This document shows positions 27,029-37,231 of a DNA stretch of 64,000 nucleotides, in pieces; within the stretch, counting starts at the first letter, position 1; every line of letters starts with the position of its first letter. The notes below the pieces were generated by a model. That model did not search any database. It was not told the origin of the DNA and was given only the letters and a program-made list of their open reading frames with translations. The DNA comes from Rhizobium sp. Root483D2 (GTDB lineage: Bacteria; Pseudomonadota; Alphaproteobacteria; Rhizobiales; Rhizobiaceae): contig NZ_LMFB01000015.1 in the NCBI RefSeq assembly GCF_001426685.1, positions 185,657 to 249,656 on the forward strand, in the 5' to 3' direction. The position numbers and the translations under genes were made by a program.

Positions 27029-28340
27029 AACGTCACTTGTTCTGGTCGGGGCACTCATGGGTGCAGCGGCCACGGGCGTTGTATATTCCTCCATCGTCCC
27101 GGCCGTCGCGGCCAATCCGTCGACCTATCGCGAACTGTCGGTTTTCGGCGATGTTTTCGAGCGCGTGCGGGCGCAATATGTGACGCCGCCGCAGGACGAC
27201 AAGCTGATCGAAAATGCCATCAACGGCATGCTGTCGTCGCTGGATCCCCATTCGAGCTACATGAACTCGACCGATGCCGAAGACATGCGCACCCAGACCA
27301 AGGGTGAGTTCGGCGGTCTTGGCATCGAAGTCACCATGGAAGACGATCTCGTAAAAGTGACCAGCCCGATCGATGATACACCGGCCGCCAAGGCTGGCGT
27401 TCTCGCCGGTGACTTCATTTCCAAGATCGACGGTGCCGACGTGCGCGGCCTGAAGCTTGAGGAAGCCGTCGACAAGATGCGCGGCGCAGTCGGCCAGGCC
27501 ATCAAGCTGACCATCCTGCGGAAGGGTGCTGAAAAGCCGATCGAACTGACGATCGTTCGCGACATCATCGCCGTTCGCGCCGTCAAGTTCCGCACGGAAG
27601 ACGATGTCGGTTATGTCCGCGTCATCTCGTTTACCGAAAAGACCTATGACGACCTGAAAAACGCGATCGAAAAGATCAAGGCGCAGGTTCCGGCCGACAA
27701 GCTGAAGGGCTATGTGCTGGACCTTCGCCTCAACCCGGGCGGTCTGCTCGACCAGGCGATCAACGTCTCCGACGCGTTTCTGGAACGTGGTGAAGTGGTT
27801 TCGACCCGTGGCCGCAATCCCGACGAGACCCGCCGTTTCAACGCGACACCCGGCGATCTGACCGACGGTAAGCCGGTGATCGTGCTCGTCAATGGCGGTT
27901 CGGCTTCGGCATCGGAAATCGTTGCCGGCGCCCTGCAGGACCTGAAGCGCGCCACGGTTCTCGGCACGCGTTCGTTCGGCAAGGGCTCGGTGCAGACCAT
28001 CATCCCGCTCGGCGAAGCCGGTGCGCTGCGTCTGACCACCGCGCTCTATTACACGCCATCGGGCAAATCGATCCAGGGCACCGGCATTTCGCCGGATATC
28101 AAGGTCGAACAGCCGCTGCCAGCGGAACTGCTCGGCAAGGTCGAAACGACGAGCGAATCCAGCCTGCGCGGCCATATCAAGGGCCAGAACGAAAATGACG
28201 AGGGCTCCGGCTCCGTTGCCTACGTCCCGCCGGAAACCAAGGACGATCTGCAGCTGAACTACGCGCTTGACCTCCTGCGCGGCAAGAAATCGGACCCGGC
28301 CTTCCCCGCCAATCCGGAAAAAGCCGAACTTAAGCCGTAA
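27018..28340 (+). CDS. ctpA: C-terminal processing peptidase (S41 family)
   Basis: 440 aa from MIHRTSLVLVG at 27018; the start overlaps the EnvC-like stop. N-terminal signal/anchor 5-32, PDZ domain about 95-175 (IEVTMEDDLVKVTSPIDDTPAAKAGVLAGDFI), catalytic Ser in GGSASASEI and Lys in TRSFGKGSVQ. These proteases degrade or trim periplasmic proteins by their C-termini and in many Gram-negatives act with lipoproteins on peptidoglycan endopeptidases. The pairing with EnvC is conserved in rhizobia. A hairpin follows at 28374. Confidence 0.95.
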   Translation: MIHRTSLVLVGALMGAAATGVVYSSIVPAVAANPSTYRELSVFGDVFERVRAQYVTPPQDDKLIENAINGMLSSLDPHSSYMNSTDAEDMRTQTKGEFGGLGIEVTMEDDLVKVTSPIDDTPAAKAGVLAGDFISKIDGADVRGLKLEEAVDKMRGAVGQAIKLTILRKGAEKPIELTIVRDIIAVRAVKFRTEDDVGYVRVISFTEKTYDDLKNAIEKIKAQVPADKLKGYVLDLRLNPGGLLDQAINVSDAFLERGEVVSTRGRNPDETRRFNATPGDLTDGKPVIVLVNGGSASASEIVAGALQDLKRATVLGTRSFGKGSVQTIIPLGEAGALRLTTALYYTPSGKSIQGTGISPDIKVEQPLPAELLGKVETTSESSLRGHIKGQNENDEGSGSVAYVPPETKDDLQLNYALDLLRGKKSDPAFPANPEKAELKP

Positions 28341-28373
28341 CATTCGCAACAGATGCGGATTGCTGATACTTTT

Positions 28374-28406
28374 CGCCGCCTGGCTCCGGCCGGGCGGCGG
28401 TTTCGA
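28374..28406 (+). terminator. Probable terminator after ctpA
   Basis: CGCCGCC (28374-28380) pairs with GGCGGCG (28393-28399), with an inner GG/CC pairing, followed by GTTTCGATTCTT. T-rich but interrupted. Confidence 0.5.
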
Positions 28407-28468
28407 TTCTTAAGGGAAGGCCGAAACAAGGGCTTCCACTGTCGCAACTCAGATCGGTAGAGGCCCTT

Positions 28469-29674
28469 TTGGGAACAGATCTCAACGCTCCTCTTGGTCA
28501 GAACCGCAAGACGCGTTCCTCCAAATCGCAAAAATCAGGCCTGACCTTCGGCCGTCTGTCGCTGGGCGTCTGCGCCCTTGCACTCGCCGGAATTTCCGTC
28601 TGGAGCGTGGTGAAGCCGACCGGCCTGATTGCCCCGCCGGACACGAAAATCGTGGCGGATGCAGCCCAGCCAGGCGAAAAGGCAGTGCCAGACCCTGTAA
28701 CTACCCCCAGCACGCTCAAGCAACAGAAGACAAGCGGTGCGCTGTCCGGCGCCCATGTCGAGGAAACGCTGACCGACGACGGTTCGATCGTCACCAAATT
28801 CTCGCCCAAGCAGCGCGACGGGGAGGGGCCTGCCTTCATTGAAGTCGGCCGCACCAAGGGTCAGGATCCGCGTCTGGCGACTTTCCCGAATGATGAACTG
28901 CTGGAAGACAGCCCGCAGGGGCGGCTGCCGGTCACAGGACCGGACGGACTGCGGCCGATGGATCAATATGCGCGGCCCTGGTCCGGCGCCCGCGGTATCC
29001 GCATCGCGCTAGTGGTCGGCGGCCTTGGCCTCAGCCAGACCGGCACGCAGAATGCGCTGCGGCAACTGTCCCCCGATGTGACGATGGCCTTTGCCGCGAC
29101 CGGCAACAGCCTGCAGCGCTGGATGCAGGAGGCGCGCCGCAGCGGCCATGAAATCCTGTTGCAGGTGCCGTTTGAGCCCTTCGACTATCCGGACAACAAT
29201 CCCGGCCCCCATACGCTGCGCGTCGCGCTGGATGCGAAGAAGAACCTGTCGGAACTGCATTATTCCCTGGCGCAGATCACCAATTATACCGGCATCATGA
29301 ATTTCCTCGGCGGCCGTTTTCTCTCCGACGCCGGCGCGCTGGAGCCGGTGATGCGCGATATCGGCAGGCGCGGGCTGCTGTTTCTTGACGACGCGACATC
29401 CGCGCAGACGCTGACGGGGACGCTGGCCGGAACGATCGGCGTGCCACATGGATTTGCCGATATGGTCGTCGATGACCAGATTGACCGGACAGCCATCCTG
29501 AAAAAACTCGATGAACTCGAGCGTATCGCCAGACGCAATGGCGGCGCGATCGGCGTCGCGTCCGCCTTCGATGAAAGCGTGGCCGCCATTTCCCAATGGA
29601 TGGACGAGGCGGGGACGCGGGGCATCGAATTTGTCGGCGTCTCGGCGCTCGTCAAGGATCCGCAACAGCAATAG
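28469..29674 (+). CDS. Divergent polysaccharide deacetylase family protein (YibQ-like)
   Basis: 401 aa. TTG start (MGTDLNAPLGQNRK), preceded by AGAGG; no ATG gives a better N-terminus. One membrane helix at about 28-50 (LSLGVCALALAGISVWSVV), a disordered Pro/Gln-rich region, then the deacetylase-like barrel from about residue 170: IRIALVVGGLGLSQTGTQNAL, LLQVPFEPFDYPDNNPGPHTL, NFLGGRFLSD and LFLDDATSA. The metal-binding residues of true deacetylases are only partly kept, so activity is doubtful. Lies with EnvC and CtpA homologues, pointing to cell-wall work. Confidence 0.88.
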   Translation: MGTDLNAPLGQNRKTRSSKSQKSGLTFGRLSLGVCALALAGISVWSVVKPTGLIAPPDTKIVADAAQPGEKAVPDPVTTPSTLKQQKTSGALSGAHVEETLTDDGSIVTKFSPKQRDGEGPAFIEVGRTKGQDPRLATFPNDELLEDSPQGRLPVTGPDGLRPMDQYARPWSGARGIRIALVVGGLGLSQTGTQNALRQLSPDVTMAFAATGNSLQRWMQEARRSGHEILLQVPFEPFDYPDNNPGPHTLRVALDAKKNLSELHYSLAQITNYTGIMNFLGGRFLSDAGALEPVMRDIGRRGLLFLDDATSAQTLTGTLAGTIGVPHGFADMVVDDQIDRTAILKKLDELERIARRNGGAIGVASAFDESVAAISQWMDEAGTRGIEFVGVSALVKDPQQQ

Positions 29675-29734
29675 TTTAAGACCAAACGTAATTCTTCCAG
29701 CACGCAGTCATACAGGCAGGCAAGGGGCAGGCGC

Positions 29735-30280
29735 ATGAGCAAGGACAAATCGAAACCAGTCAAGGCTGAGGATCTGCCATACCGTCCCTGCGTCGGCATC
29801 ATGGTGCTGAACCGGGAGGGTCTTGTCTGGGCCGGGCGGCGCATTCCGGTTGGCAATTCCGAATATGATGGCTCGGCTCAGCTCTGGCAGATGCCACAGG
29901 GCGGCATCGACAAAGGCGAGGACCCGCTAAAGGCGGCGTACCGCGAGCTTTATGAAGAAACCGGCATGACGACCGTGTCGCTGCTTGCGGAAGCCCCGGA
30001 CTGGATCAACTATGATCTGCCGCCCCACCTGATGGGCATCGGCCTCAAAGGCAAATATCGCGGTCAGACCCAGCGCTGGTTCGCCTTCCGTTTCGAGGGC
30101 GACGAATCCGAAATCGCTATCAACCCGCCACCCGGCGGCCACGAGCCGGAATTCGACGAATGGGCCTGGAAGCCGATGCACGCGCTGCCCGATCTGATCG
30201 TGACGTTCAAACGCGGCGTTTATGAAGTTGTCGTGGGGGCGTTCGCGCATCTGGCGGATAACGCGGCGCCACGCCCATAA
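29735..30280 (+). CDS. rppH: RNA pyrophosphohydrolase RppH
   Basis: 181 aa. Nudix box [23 protein letters not shown] fits GX5EX7REUXEEXGU exactly. The N-terminal [11 protein letters not shown] and the WQMPQGG turn match RppH/NudH, as does [16 protein letters not shown]. It removes pyrophosphate from 5'-triphosphate mRNA and starts RNase E decay; older names are invA/ialA. GGCAGGCGCATG gives a modest ribosome binding site. A GCCGCC-TTCG-GGCGGC hairpin and the bidirectional terminator follow. Confidence 0.95.
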   Translation: MSKDKSKPVKAEDLPYRPCVGIMVLNREGLVWAGRRIPVGNSEYDGSAQLWQMPQGGIDKGEDPLKAAYRELYEETGMTTVSLLAEAPDWINYDLPPHLMGIGLKGKYRGQTQRWFAFRFEGDESEIAINPPPGGHEPEFDEWAWKPMHALPDLIVTFKRGVYEVVVGAFAHLADNAAPRP

Positions 30281-30342
30281 AGAGATGGTGCCGCCTTCGG
30301 GCGGCGTCTCAGTGCTCCATTGGAGCAAACGGTTCTCCATAC

Positions 30343-30380
30343 AAAAATGCCCGCCGGGAAAACCAGGCGGGCATTTTTTT
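30343..30380. terminator. Bidirectional terminator between rppH and bfr
   Basis: AAAAATGCCCGCC, short loop, GGCGGGCATTTTTTT. T-run on the plus strand for rppH, A-run (T-run on minus) for bfr. Confidence 0.9.
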
Positions 30381-30393
30381 AAGTGATGAAGCT

Positions 30394-30903
30394 TTATTCG
30401 GCTTCGTTGGCCGGGGCCGCGTTGAGCTGGCCGTATTTCTCGGCACCGATCTTGTTGAAGAGATCGAGCTGGGTTTCGAGGAAGTCGATATGGCTTTCCT
30501 CATCCATCAAAAGCTCTTCGAACAGCTTCATGGACACATAGTCGCCCGCGTCATGACAGATGTCGCGGGACTTCTTATAGGCCTTGCGGGCATCATATTC
30601 GCCGGCGAGATCGGCTTCCAGCACTTCCTTGACCGACTGGCCGATGCGAAGCGGCGCGAGCGTCTGGAGGTTGGGATGGCCTTCAAGGAAGATGATGCGC
30701 GACACCAGTTTGTCGGCATGGTGCATTTCCTCGATGGATTCGGCCCGCTCCTTCTTGGCAAGAAGCGTATAGCCCCAATCGTCGAGAAGACGATAATGGA
30801 CCCAATACTGGTTGACGGCACCGAGCTCGAGATACAGCGCTTCGTTAAGCTGCTCGATGACTTTTTTGTCGCCTTTCAAGATCCGCTCTCCTGTTTTCTT
30901 CAT
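30394..30903 (-). CDS. bfr: Bacterioferritin
   Basis: 169 aa. Four-helix ferritin: [31 protein letters not shown], the haem-binding methionine in [15 protein letters not shown] (Met60 here, equal to Met52 after the 8-residue N-terminal extension), and ferroxidase ligands in EEMHHADK and [16 protein letters not shown]. Forms a 24-mer iron store with haem at subunit interfaces. The C-terminal AAPANEAE tail and the leader MKKTGERIL are small additions. Lies downstream of bfd and overlaps it by 59 bases. Confidence 0.95.
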   Translation of the reverse strand: MKKTGERILKGDKKVIEQLNEALYLELGAVNQYWVHYRLLDDWGYTLLAKKERAESIEEMHHADKLVSRIIFLEGHPNLQTLAPLRIGQSVKEVLEADLAGEYDARKAYKKSRDICHDAGDYVSMKLFEELLMDEESHIDFLETQLDLFNKIGAEKYGQLNAAPANEAE

Positions 30904-31156
30904 GGAATTGTTTGAGGCGGGTCATGAAATCAAATATCTGCTCGCCCGTCGAGGGGCGGCAGGCATGATATTGCTCGGTGGTGCGGATGATGATGTCCAC
31001 GACATTGGGAAAACAGCCGCAGCAACGGCCGCGCTTTTCCATCGCATGATAGACTTTTGCAGGCACGATGAGCTGCCAACAGTCCTCATCGAGCATCTCG
31101 ATGATCGTGTTCTCAATGTCCTTATCGGTGATAAAATTGCAGCTACAAACCAGCAT
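30845..31156 (-). CDS. bfd: Bacterioferritin-associated ferredoxin (extended C-terminus)
   Basis: 103 aa from the ATG at 31156 ([22 protein letters not shown]). The [2Fe-2S] ligands are Cys4 and Cys6 plus Cys45 and Cys48 (CCGC), the Bfd pattern. E. coli Bfd is only 64 aa; the extra 40 residues here ([14 protein letters not shown] to QKSHRAA) are basic and hydrophilic and run over the bfr start by 59 bases. Bfd reduces the bfr haem to release iron. Cotranscription with overlapping ends suggests a fixed ratio. An Irr-like site lies upstream. Confidence 0.88.
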   Translation of the reverse strand: MLVCSCNFITDKDIENTIIEMLDEDCWQLIVPAKVYHAMEKRGRCCGCFPNVVDIIIRTTEQYHACRPSTGEQIFDFMTRLKQFHEENRRADLERRQKSHRAA

Positions 31157-31195
31157 TTCGTCTGCCCGTGATACGCAACGCACTGAATTCTCTTC

Positions 31196-31224
31196 ATAAA
31201 GCAAAAGCGGATATTTACTGTCAA
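31196..31224 (-). promoter_or_regulatory. Predicted bfd-bfr promoter
   Basis: Minus strand: -35 TTGACA (31219-31224), 17-bp spacer, -10 CTTTAT (31196-31201). Transcription would begin near 31189, about 33 bases before the bfd ATG. Confidence 0.6.
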
Positions 31225-31267
31225 CAAAAAAGGGCACCGGAATATAGCCGCGACGTCATCGCTCGAA

Positions 31268-31284
31268 ATTAGAGCAATTCTAAA
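31268..31284. promoter_or_regulatory. Iron control element (Irr box) candidate
   Basis: TTAGAG-CAA-TTCTAA with flanking A matches the rhizobial ICE TTTAGAA-N3-TTCTAAA at 12 of 14 fixed positions. It lies about 87 bases upstream of the predicted start, more an activator than a repressor position. AGAGCAATTC also occurs in rhizobial repeats, so a coincidence is possible. Confidence 0.4.
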
Positions 31285-31288
31285 CTTG

Positions 31289-31309
31289 ATGAAAACATCG
31301 TGTTTTCAT
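31289..31309. repeat. Perfect 9-bp inverted repeat upstream of bfd
   Basis: ATGAAAACA-TCG-TGTTTTCAT. AT-rich and without a T-run on the bfd side, so more like an operator or a transcription boundary than a terminator. Confidence 0.5.
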
Positions 31310-31441
31310 TAACTTAATTAGGTTGAATGCAAGGCGCTGCCGGATTTTCCACAGAATTCAAGTTTTCTTGAGTGGCAAAAATGCAAACAATTTTTGTTAC
31401 AGACGTCCGGTTTTTTCCCGGCGTCCCGGAAATCTGCATCG

Positions 31442-34400
31442 TCAATGGAAGTTTCTCCCCTTCGGCATAACGTTCACAGTTTCGAGGAGGTCTTGGCGAT
31501 TCCCTGCCTCGTCATGAGGTGAGGCGTCTTTTCGAGACCGGTGTTTTTGCCGGTGATCGCCGGTCGGCCTTAGCACTTCATCGGATCTGGCATTGGCGCC
31601 AAAACCTTTCGCCTCTTTCTGGAGAATGCCGAGCGCCGGCGTCATGTCTTCCAGATGGCTTGCCACGACATGGATGACGCCGCTGGCACTTTGCAGGCGT
31701 CCCCTGATCTTGACCAGGCGCGCGCCCATGACGACCGAACGATAGGTCTCGAACACATTTTTCCAGATGATGGCATTGGCAACGCCGGTTTCGTCTTCAA
31801 GTGTCATGAAAATCACCCCCTTTGCCGTTCCCGGCCGCTGGCGCACCAGCACGAGACCCGCGATCGTCACCGTGCCGCCGTTTCGAACCGCATCCAGGCT
31901 GCGATTGGTAACGATACCCTGGCTTGAAAAATCCTCCCGCAGAAAGGAAACCGGGTGCGCTTTCAGTGACAGGCTGAGATAGCGGTAGTCATTGATCACA
32001 TGCTCGCCCTGCTGCATCTGCGGCAGGAGGACCTCAGGTTCATGCTGAAGCTCGTCATGACCCGCCTGTTCGAACAGCGGTAATCTTTCGGCTGCGGACT
32101 TTTCGTCGAGCGATTTGACCGCCCAGAGAGCCGCGCGACGATCAAGCCCGATCGATCGGAACGCATCCGCATCCGCAAGACGCTCGATGGCCGCGCGTGT
32201 CAGGCCGGACCGCAGCCACAGATCCCGCACCGAGGAATAACCGGCACCGCGATGGGCAACGAGTTTATCCTCCATATCCTGCTGCCGCAGGCCCTTGACG
32301 AGGGAAAAACCGAGCCGGATTGCCTTGCTGGTCTTGATGACACCCCGCATCTCCCTGTGCCGCGGCTCGATATCACGCGGATCAAACATCGCGTCCCCCT
32401 CAAGAGCGGCATCCCAGCTGGATATATTGATATCGACCGGAAGCACCTTGACCCCATGCTCGCGCGCATCCCGCACCAGCTGGGCCGGTGGATAAAAACC
32501 CATGGGCTGGGAATTAAGCAGGGCAGCGCAAAAGATGTCGGGATAATAGGTCTTGAACCAGCAGGACGCATAGACCAGCAAGGCAAAGGAAGCCGCGTGG
32601 CTTTCCGGAAAACCATATTCCCCGAAACCTTCGATCTGGCTGAAACACCGTTCGGCGAATTCGCGCTCATATTTGTGCCGGGGATTATTGACCATGCCTT
32701 CGATCATGCGATGCTTGAAGTGGGACACCTGTCCGGTCCGCCTGAACGTTGCCATCGCCCGGCGCAATTTATCGGCTTCCGTTGGTGAAAACCCGGCGGC
32801 CGTAATGGCAATCTGCATCGCCTGCTCTTGAAACAGCGGCACACCCAATGTTCGCCCCAGAACCTCTTTCAATTCTTCGCTGGGATAGTCGACCGGCCGG
32901 CCGTGCCGCCGATCCTCCCTGCGTTTCAGATAGGGGTGCACCATATTTCCCTGGATCGGGCCCGGCCGGACGATCGCGACTTCGATGACGAGATCATAGA
33001 ACTCCCGTGGCTGCAGGCGCGGCAGCATGCTCATCTGCGCCCGGCTCTCTATCTGGAAAACGCCGATCGTATCGGCGCGGCAGATCATATCGTAGACGGC
33101 CGGCTGAATGTCTTCATAGATCTGCGACAGTCTTTTGGGTTCATTGTAATGATTTTCCAACAGCTTGAAGGCCTTGGCGAGACAGGTGAGCATGCCGAGG
33201 GCCAGCACGTCGATCTTCAGAATTTTCAGGTTGTCCAGATCGTCCTTGTCCCATTCCACCATGTAACGATCGGGCATGGCCGTGTTCATGATCGGCACGA
33301 CCTCATCGAGGCGGTCCTTGGTGATGACGAAACCACCGACATGCTGCGAGAGATGACGCGGATATTCCATCAGCAGCCCGGCATAATTCAACACGCGCAA
33401 CGTGGTCGGATCCGCCATATCGAGACCGGCGGCCTTTGCCTGTTCCTGCGAAAAAGAGGTGGTCCACCAGCCCCAGATCGAGCTCGAAAGTGCTGATTGC
33501 ACATCCTCGGAAAGACCGAAGACCTTGGCCACCTCACGCCCGGCCGAGCGGGCACGGTAGCTGATGACAGCAGCGGCAAGGCCGGCATGCTCCTTGCCAT
33601 ATTCGCTGTAGATATATTGGATCACCTCTTCACGGCGGGCATGCTCGAAATCGATATCGATATCCGGCGGCTCGTCGCGATCCTGCGACAGGAAGCGATC
33701 GAACAAGAGAGTGAATTCCTGCGGATCGACTTCGGTGACGCCCAGGCAGAAACAAACCGACGAATTGGCCGCCGATCCCCGCCCCTGGCAGAGAATGCCT
33801 TTGCTGCGGGCAAAATTCACCAGTTTGTGGACGGTCAGGAAATAGGGCTCATATTCTTTGGCTTGAATGAGCTCGAGTTCATAAGCCAGCTGACGTTCGA
33901 CCTTTTCGGAAACGCCGCCGGGATAGCGAACCATTGCACCTTCACGGACAAACCGCTGCAATCTTTCCGCCGGAGTTTCTCCGTCAGCGCTCTCCGTTGG
34001 ATAATTGTGCTTCAATTCATCGAGATTGAAGGATAGCCGGCGAAAGAATTTGGCGGTGTTGGCAATGGCCTCTGGATAATCCTTGAAGATCCTGGTCATC
34101 TCCGCCGGATTTTTCAAATGCCGCTCGGCATTGGCCTGAAGGCGAAGGCCGGCCTGTGCGATCGTGACATGTTCCCGGATGGCAGTGACGACATCCGCCA
34201 CCGGCCGATGCTCCGGCGCATGATAAAGCGCATCATTGGTGGCAATCAGACGGGTTCCCGTCTTCACGGCAATGGCGGCCAGGCACGCGAAATCATGCCG
34301 ATCGAAACCGTCATAATGCGGTGTCATCCCAAGATGGAGCCGGTGCCCGGCATACTCGCCGAGCTTGGACAAAAGGCTTGATAGCGCCTGCGCATTTGGA

Positions 34401-34798
34401 CGCCCCGCACCTTCCAGAACAATCAGTTGAAGCTCGTCCTGCCATTCGAGCAAATCCGAAAGGAACAACGTGCAGGTCCCCTTCTTTGAGCGCAGGTTTC
34501 CCGCACTCAGCATGCGGCACAGATGCGCCCAGCCCCGCCGGTCGCGCGGATAGGCAAGAATATCCGGCGTATCATCGGCAAAGATCAGCCGCGCGCCGGG
34601 TTGAAACGCATAATTCTCAAGCTTTGCCTTGGCATGAGCACGGACCACGCCGGCGACCGTGTTGCGATCGGCAATGCCGAGACCCGCAAGCCCGATCTTC
34701 TGGGCGGTGACCACCATGATCTCGGCCGGCGCCGATCCCTCCAGGAAGGAATAGTTGGTTCTGGCGCCAAGCTCATAAAAGACCGGTGCAGCACTCAT
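31442..34798 (-). CDS. dnaE2: Error-prone DNA polymerase DnaE2
   Basis: 1118 aa, standard for DnaE2. N-terminal PHP domain ([22 protein letters not shown]), the polymerase core with [16 protein letters not shown] and the acidic triad region [12 protein letters not shown], then the fingers, an HhH, and an OB fold near residues 980-1060 ([29 protein letters not shown]). The C-terminus [11 protein letters not shown] is the usual DnaE2 ending. It is the SOS mutagenic polymerase, recruited by ImuB. The ATG at 34798 overlaps the imuB stop (ATGA); longer upstream frames are read-through. A decreased-fidelity C family enzyme. Confidence 0.97.
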   Translation of the reverse strand: MSAAPVFYELGARTNYSFLEGSAPAEIMVVTAQKIGLAGLGIADRNTVAGVVRAHAKAKLENYAFQPGARLIFADDTPDILAYPRDRRGWAHLCRMLSAGNLRSKKGTCTLFLSDLLEWQDELQLIVLEGAGRPNAQALSSLLSKLGEYAGHRLHLGMTPHYDGFDRHDFACLAAIAVKTGTRLIATNDALYHAPEHRPVADVVTAIREHVTIAQAGLRLQANAERHLKNPAEMTRIFKDYPEAIANTAKFFRRLSFNLDELKHNYPTESADGETPAERLQRFVREGAMVRYPGGVSEKVERQLAYELELIQAKEYEPYFLTVHKLVNFARSKGILCQGRGSAANSSVCFCLGVTEVDPQEFTLLFDRFLSQDRDEPPDIDIDFEHARREEVIQYIYSEYGKEHAGLAAAVISYRARSAGREVAKVFGLSEDVQSALSSSIWGWWTTSFSQEQAKAAGLDMADPTTLRVLNYAGLLMEYPRHLSQHVGGFVITKDRLDEVVPIMNTAMPDRYMVEWDKDDLDNLKILKIDVLALGMLTCLAKAFKLLENHYNEPKRLSQIYEDIQPAVYDMICRADTIGVFQIESRAQMSMLPRLQPREFYDLVIEVAIVRPGPIQGNMVHPYLKRREDRRHGRPVDYPSEELKEVLGRTLGVPLFQEQAMQIAITAAGFSPTEADKLRRAMATFRRTGQVSHFKHRMIEGMVNNPRHKYEREFAERCFSQIEGFGEYGFPESHAASFALLVYASCWFKTYYPDIFCAALLNSQPMGFYPPAQLVRDAREHGVKVLPVDINISSWDAALEGDAMFDPRDIEPRHREMRGVIKTSKAIRLGFSLVKGLRQQDMEDKLVAHRGAGYSSVRDLWLRSGLTRAAIERLADADAFRSIGLDRRAALWAVKSLDEKSAAERLPLFEQAGHDELQHEPEVLLPQMQQGEHVINDYRYLSLSLKAHPVSFLREDFSSQGIVTNRSLDAVRNGGTVTIAGLVLVRQRPGTAKGVIFMTLEDETGVANAIIWKNVFETYRSVVMGARLVKIRGRLQSASGVIHVVASHLEDMTPALGILQKEAKGFGANARSDEVLRPTGDHRQKHRSRKDASPHDEAGNRQDLLETVNVMPKGRNFH

Positions 34799-36417
34799 GC
34801 GAAAATTCCATGCAGGAACCATTGCGGCGGCGCGACCGTCTGGCCGTAGAGACCATCGCGAAACAGCCAGAAACGCCGGCCCTCCACATCCTCGATCCGG
34901 AAATAATCCCGCGTCAGCGCATCTTCTCCGTCGATCCACCATTCGCCGGCGATCCGCTCGGGACCTTCGGCCTTGGTCACCTGGTAAATGATCTTGCGCC
35001 ATTTGAAACTTGCCGGCGCCCCTTCCGGCAATTCGGCCGCGATCGCATCCACCCGTTCCGGATGGCGGAAAAGCCGCAAGGGGCGAACGGAGGGGAGATC
35101 AGCGGCTTTGGGCCGATCAAGCCCCTGTTGCACAGCAAGCCCGGCAATATCTAAAACGGGTGAAAAAGAAGTCGCCCTTTCCGGCACATGGCTTTCCTGC
35201 AGCACCAGCGCGAAGAGGCTATCCGGCCCGAAGCGGGCCATGACCCGATCGGCAAAGGCCGACAGGGGGCGGGTCTGGTCCGACCGCCCGGAAAAATCTT
35301 CCTGCGTAGCAAGGTAGCGTTCCGTCTTCAGCACGCAGAGGCGCAGGATTTCAAAACCGAAACCTGCATCGAGATCATCATGAATGGCCTGAAGACGCTC
35401 GCGGTACAGCGCGGCGATGCGCTCCGGATCCTTGGAGGCGGCCGACATGGCGGCCCGGATACGAAAGACTTTACCATCCACCCGGAACAGCACGAGTTCA
35501 AACAGGCGGCCACCTTCCTCGCGCTCCTCCAAGCTTTGGCGCAGGCTTTTGGCAAGCTGCAATGTCAGCTGCAAAATATCGTCCTCATCCTGAATCGGAG
35601 AGGCAAGGCGGCGCTCCGCCGACAGGCTGGCCACCGGAAGGCGCGGCGAAAGCGGCTCGTCCTCGAAACCCAGCGCCTGATCGAGGCGCAGGAGCACCGA
35701 CGGGCCGAACCGGCGGGCCAACGGTGCGCGGGGCAGGGGAATGAGATCACCGGCGGTTTTCAGGCCGACGCGGGCCAGGGTCTCGATCGTGTCCAGGGGA
35801 AGCCTCAGTGCCGCAAGGGGCAGGGGAGACAGAACCTCTTCACCATCCTGCGGGCCGGCGATGTGCCCCGGCCGGTAGCGTGCCATGGCCCAGGAGAGCC
35901 CGGCCGAAGATGAGATGGCCCCCCGCACCTCGATGCCCAGACGGAAAAGCCTGAAGAGGATGTCGGCCAGAAGCGATTGCTCGCTGCCATGCAGATGGAC
36001 ACAGCCGGTAATATCCAGATAGAGCCCGTTCGTCCCGTCCATCGCCACAAGCGGCGTATAGCGGTCGCACCAATCGGCAAGCGAGGTCAAAAGGCCCTTG
36101 TCGGCAGCAGGATCGGCCGCAATGATCTCGATGCCGGGCAGCATCGCACGCGCCTCCGCCAGACCTTGCCCGCGTTTCAAGCCGGCCTTTTCCCCGCAGA
36201 TATCGAGAGCTGTAATGCGCATGGCATTCTGGATACGATCGACAAAGACCAGCGGCGGATGGTCAGGACGCTTTCTGGAAAGCCACGATACGCCCCATTT
36301 CGTCCGCGCCACCCGGTCCGCCGGCAGATGCGGAAAGTTCAGCGACAGAATACGCTGGCTGGAATTTTGCAGGAGACGCGGCTGTCTCTGGGACGGGATG
36401 TCGGAAACGGCGGGCAT
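34795..36417 (-). CDS. imuB: ImuB, Y-family polymerase-like mutasome factor
   Basis: 540 aa. Y-polymerase-like fold starting [16 protein letters not shown], with palm region [20 protein letters not shown] and little finger later. The catalytic acids expected of an active DinB are not all in place (LPADR where D-x-D is expected), so it is probably non-catalytic, bringing DnaE2 to the beta clamp. The start at 36417 has GGAG 11 bases upstream and lies inside imuA, overlapping it by 155 bases, which is longer than usual. Stop overlaps dnaE2. Confidence 0.93.
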   Translation of the reverse strand: MPAVSDIPSQRQPRLLQNSSQRILSLNFPHLPADRVARTKWGVSWLSRKRPDHPPLVFVDRIQNAMRITALDICGEKAGLKRGQGLAEARAMLPGIEIIAADPAADKGLLTSLADWCDRYTPLVAMDGTNGLYLDITGCVHLHGSEQSLLADILFRLFRLGIEVRGAISSSAGLSWAMARYRPGHIAGPQDGEEVLSPLPLAALRLPLDTIETLARVGLKTAGDLIPLPRAPLARRFGPSVLLRLDQALGFEDEPLSPRLPVASLSAERRLASPIQDEDDILQLTLQLAKSLRQSLEEREEGGRLFELVLFRVDGKVFRIRAAMSAASKDPERIAALYRERLQAIHDDLDAGFGFEILRLCVLKTERYLATQEDFSGRSDQTRPLSAFADRVMARFGPDSLFALVLQESHVPERATSFSPVLDIAGLAVQQGLDRPKAADLPSVRPLRLFRHPERVDAIAAELPEGAPASFKWRKIIYQVTKAEGPERIAGEWWIDGEDALTRDYFRIEDVEGRRFWLFRDGLYGQTVAPPQWFLHGIFA

Positions 36418-37195
36418 GGGAACTCCATTCCATCAAAAGTTCAAGAGGTGCAAAGGCCCTGCTTTTCTCGACAGTGACCCGGAAGACCGGATTGCCGATG
36501 CTGCCGGCCAGCACCGATCCGTCCGGAAGCGGCCGCCCCGTGGCGGGGCTGGGGGCAATAAGGAACCGGAAGAGCGCACTGCTCGCCTCTTCGCCGCCCG
36601 CCTGCCGCAGGAGGAAAATCGGCACATGACCGGTCCGCGCCCGCATATGCAGGCGGCGGCTTTCGTTGAGGCCGAACTGGGCCGGGTTTCCCCGGACCTC
36701 CAGAATGATGGCCCTGAAGATCGGGACCGAGAGCGCCGCTTCGGCAATCCAGAGCGCATCAGCGATAGTGCGGGGACTGCTGAAAAGGCAGCAGCCAATA
36801 TCCAGCCCATAGGCCTGCAGCCCGCGGCCATAAGGAGCCCCCGCCTCCGCGCCCGTCATTCCCTGGCCGATCCACAGAATGGGTGACACGGCGTCAGCGC
36901 TTTGAACCCTCTGGCAAAGGGCGGCCAGCGCCAGCACAAAACCCATGGCCGCCCCGGCGTCGCGGGTTTCTGCCGCGCGGATTTCAGTGAGCCCGGCCAG
37001 CGGCAGGCCGCCATGCAGGACATCGTCGAGCGCGGCGATGCCGAGGGGGAGAACATGCCTGGAAACGTCCCTGCTGCCTGCGGGTTCAAAGCCTTCTGGA
37101 GCGCCCTTTCTGGCAGCCTTCAAAAGACCTGGCACGTTTTCGTTTTCCAGCCGCGCAATGGTTTCGCGCAGCGCAAAAAGACGCTCGCGCGTCAT
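36263..37195 (-). CDS. imuA: ImuA, RecA-like mutasome factor
   Basis: 310 aa from the ATG at 37195 (MTRERLFALRETIARLE), which has GGAG at the right distance. The longest frame begins at 37228, only 4 bases from the LexA box, so 37195 is preferred. RecA-like core: LPLGIAALDDVLHGGLPLAGLTEI, VLALAALCQ and ILEVRGNP; no intact Walker A is seen. It acts with ImuB and DnaE2 in SOS mutagenesis. The last 50 residues ([10 protein letters not shown] to FQKAS) overlap imuB and look low-complexity. Confidence 0.93.
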   Translation of the reverse strand: MTRERLFALRETIARLENENVPGLLKAARKGAPEGFEPAGSRDVSRHVLPLGIAALDDVLHGGLPLAGLTEIRAAETRDAGAAMGFVLALAALCQRVQSADAVSPILWIGQGMTGAEAGAPYGRGLQAYGLDIGCCLFSSPRTIADALWIAEAALSVPIFRAIILEVRGNPAQFGLNESRRLHMRARTGHVPIFLLRQAGGEEASSALFRFLIAPSPATGRPLPDGSVLAGSIGNPVFRVTVEKSRAFAPLELLMEWSSHARRFRHPVPETAASPAKFQPAYSVAELSASAGGPGGADEMGRIVAFQKAS

Positions 37196-37231
37196 GGGCG
37201 TCTGCTCCATGACGTCACTCCAATTCAAGTT

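Noticed and set aside
34799-35002. Longer N-terminus of DnaE2
   Set aside because: The extra residues have no DnaE2 homology and overlap imuB; ATGA coupling at 34798 supports the shorter form.
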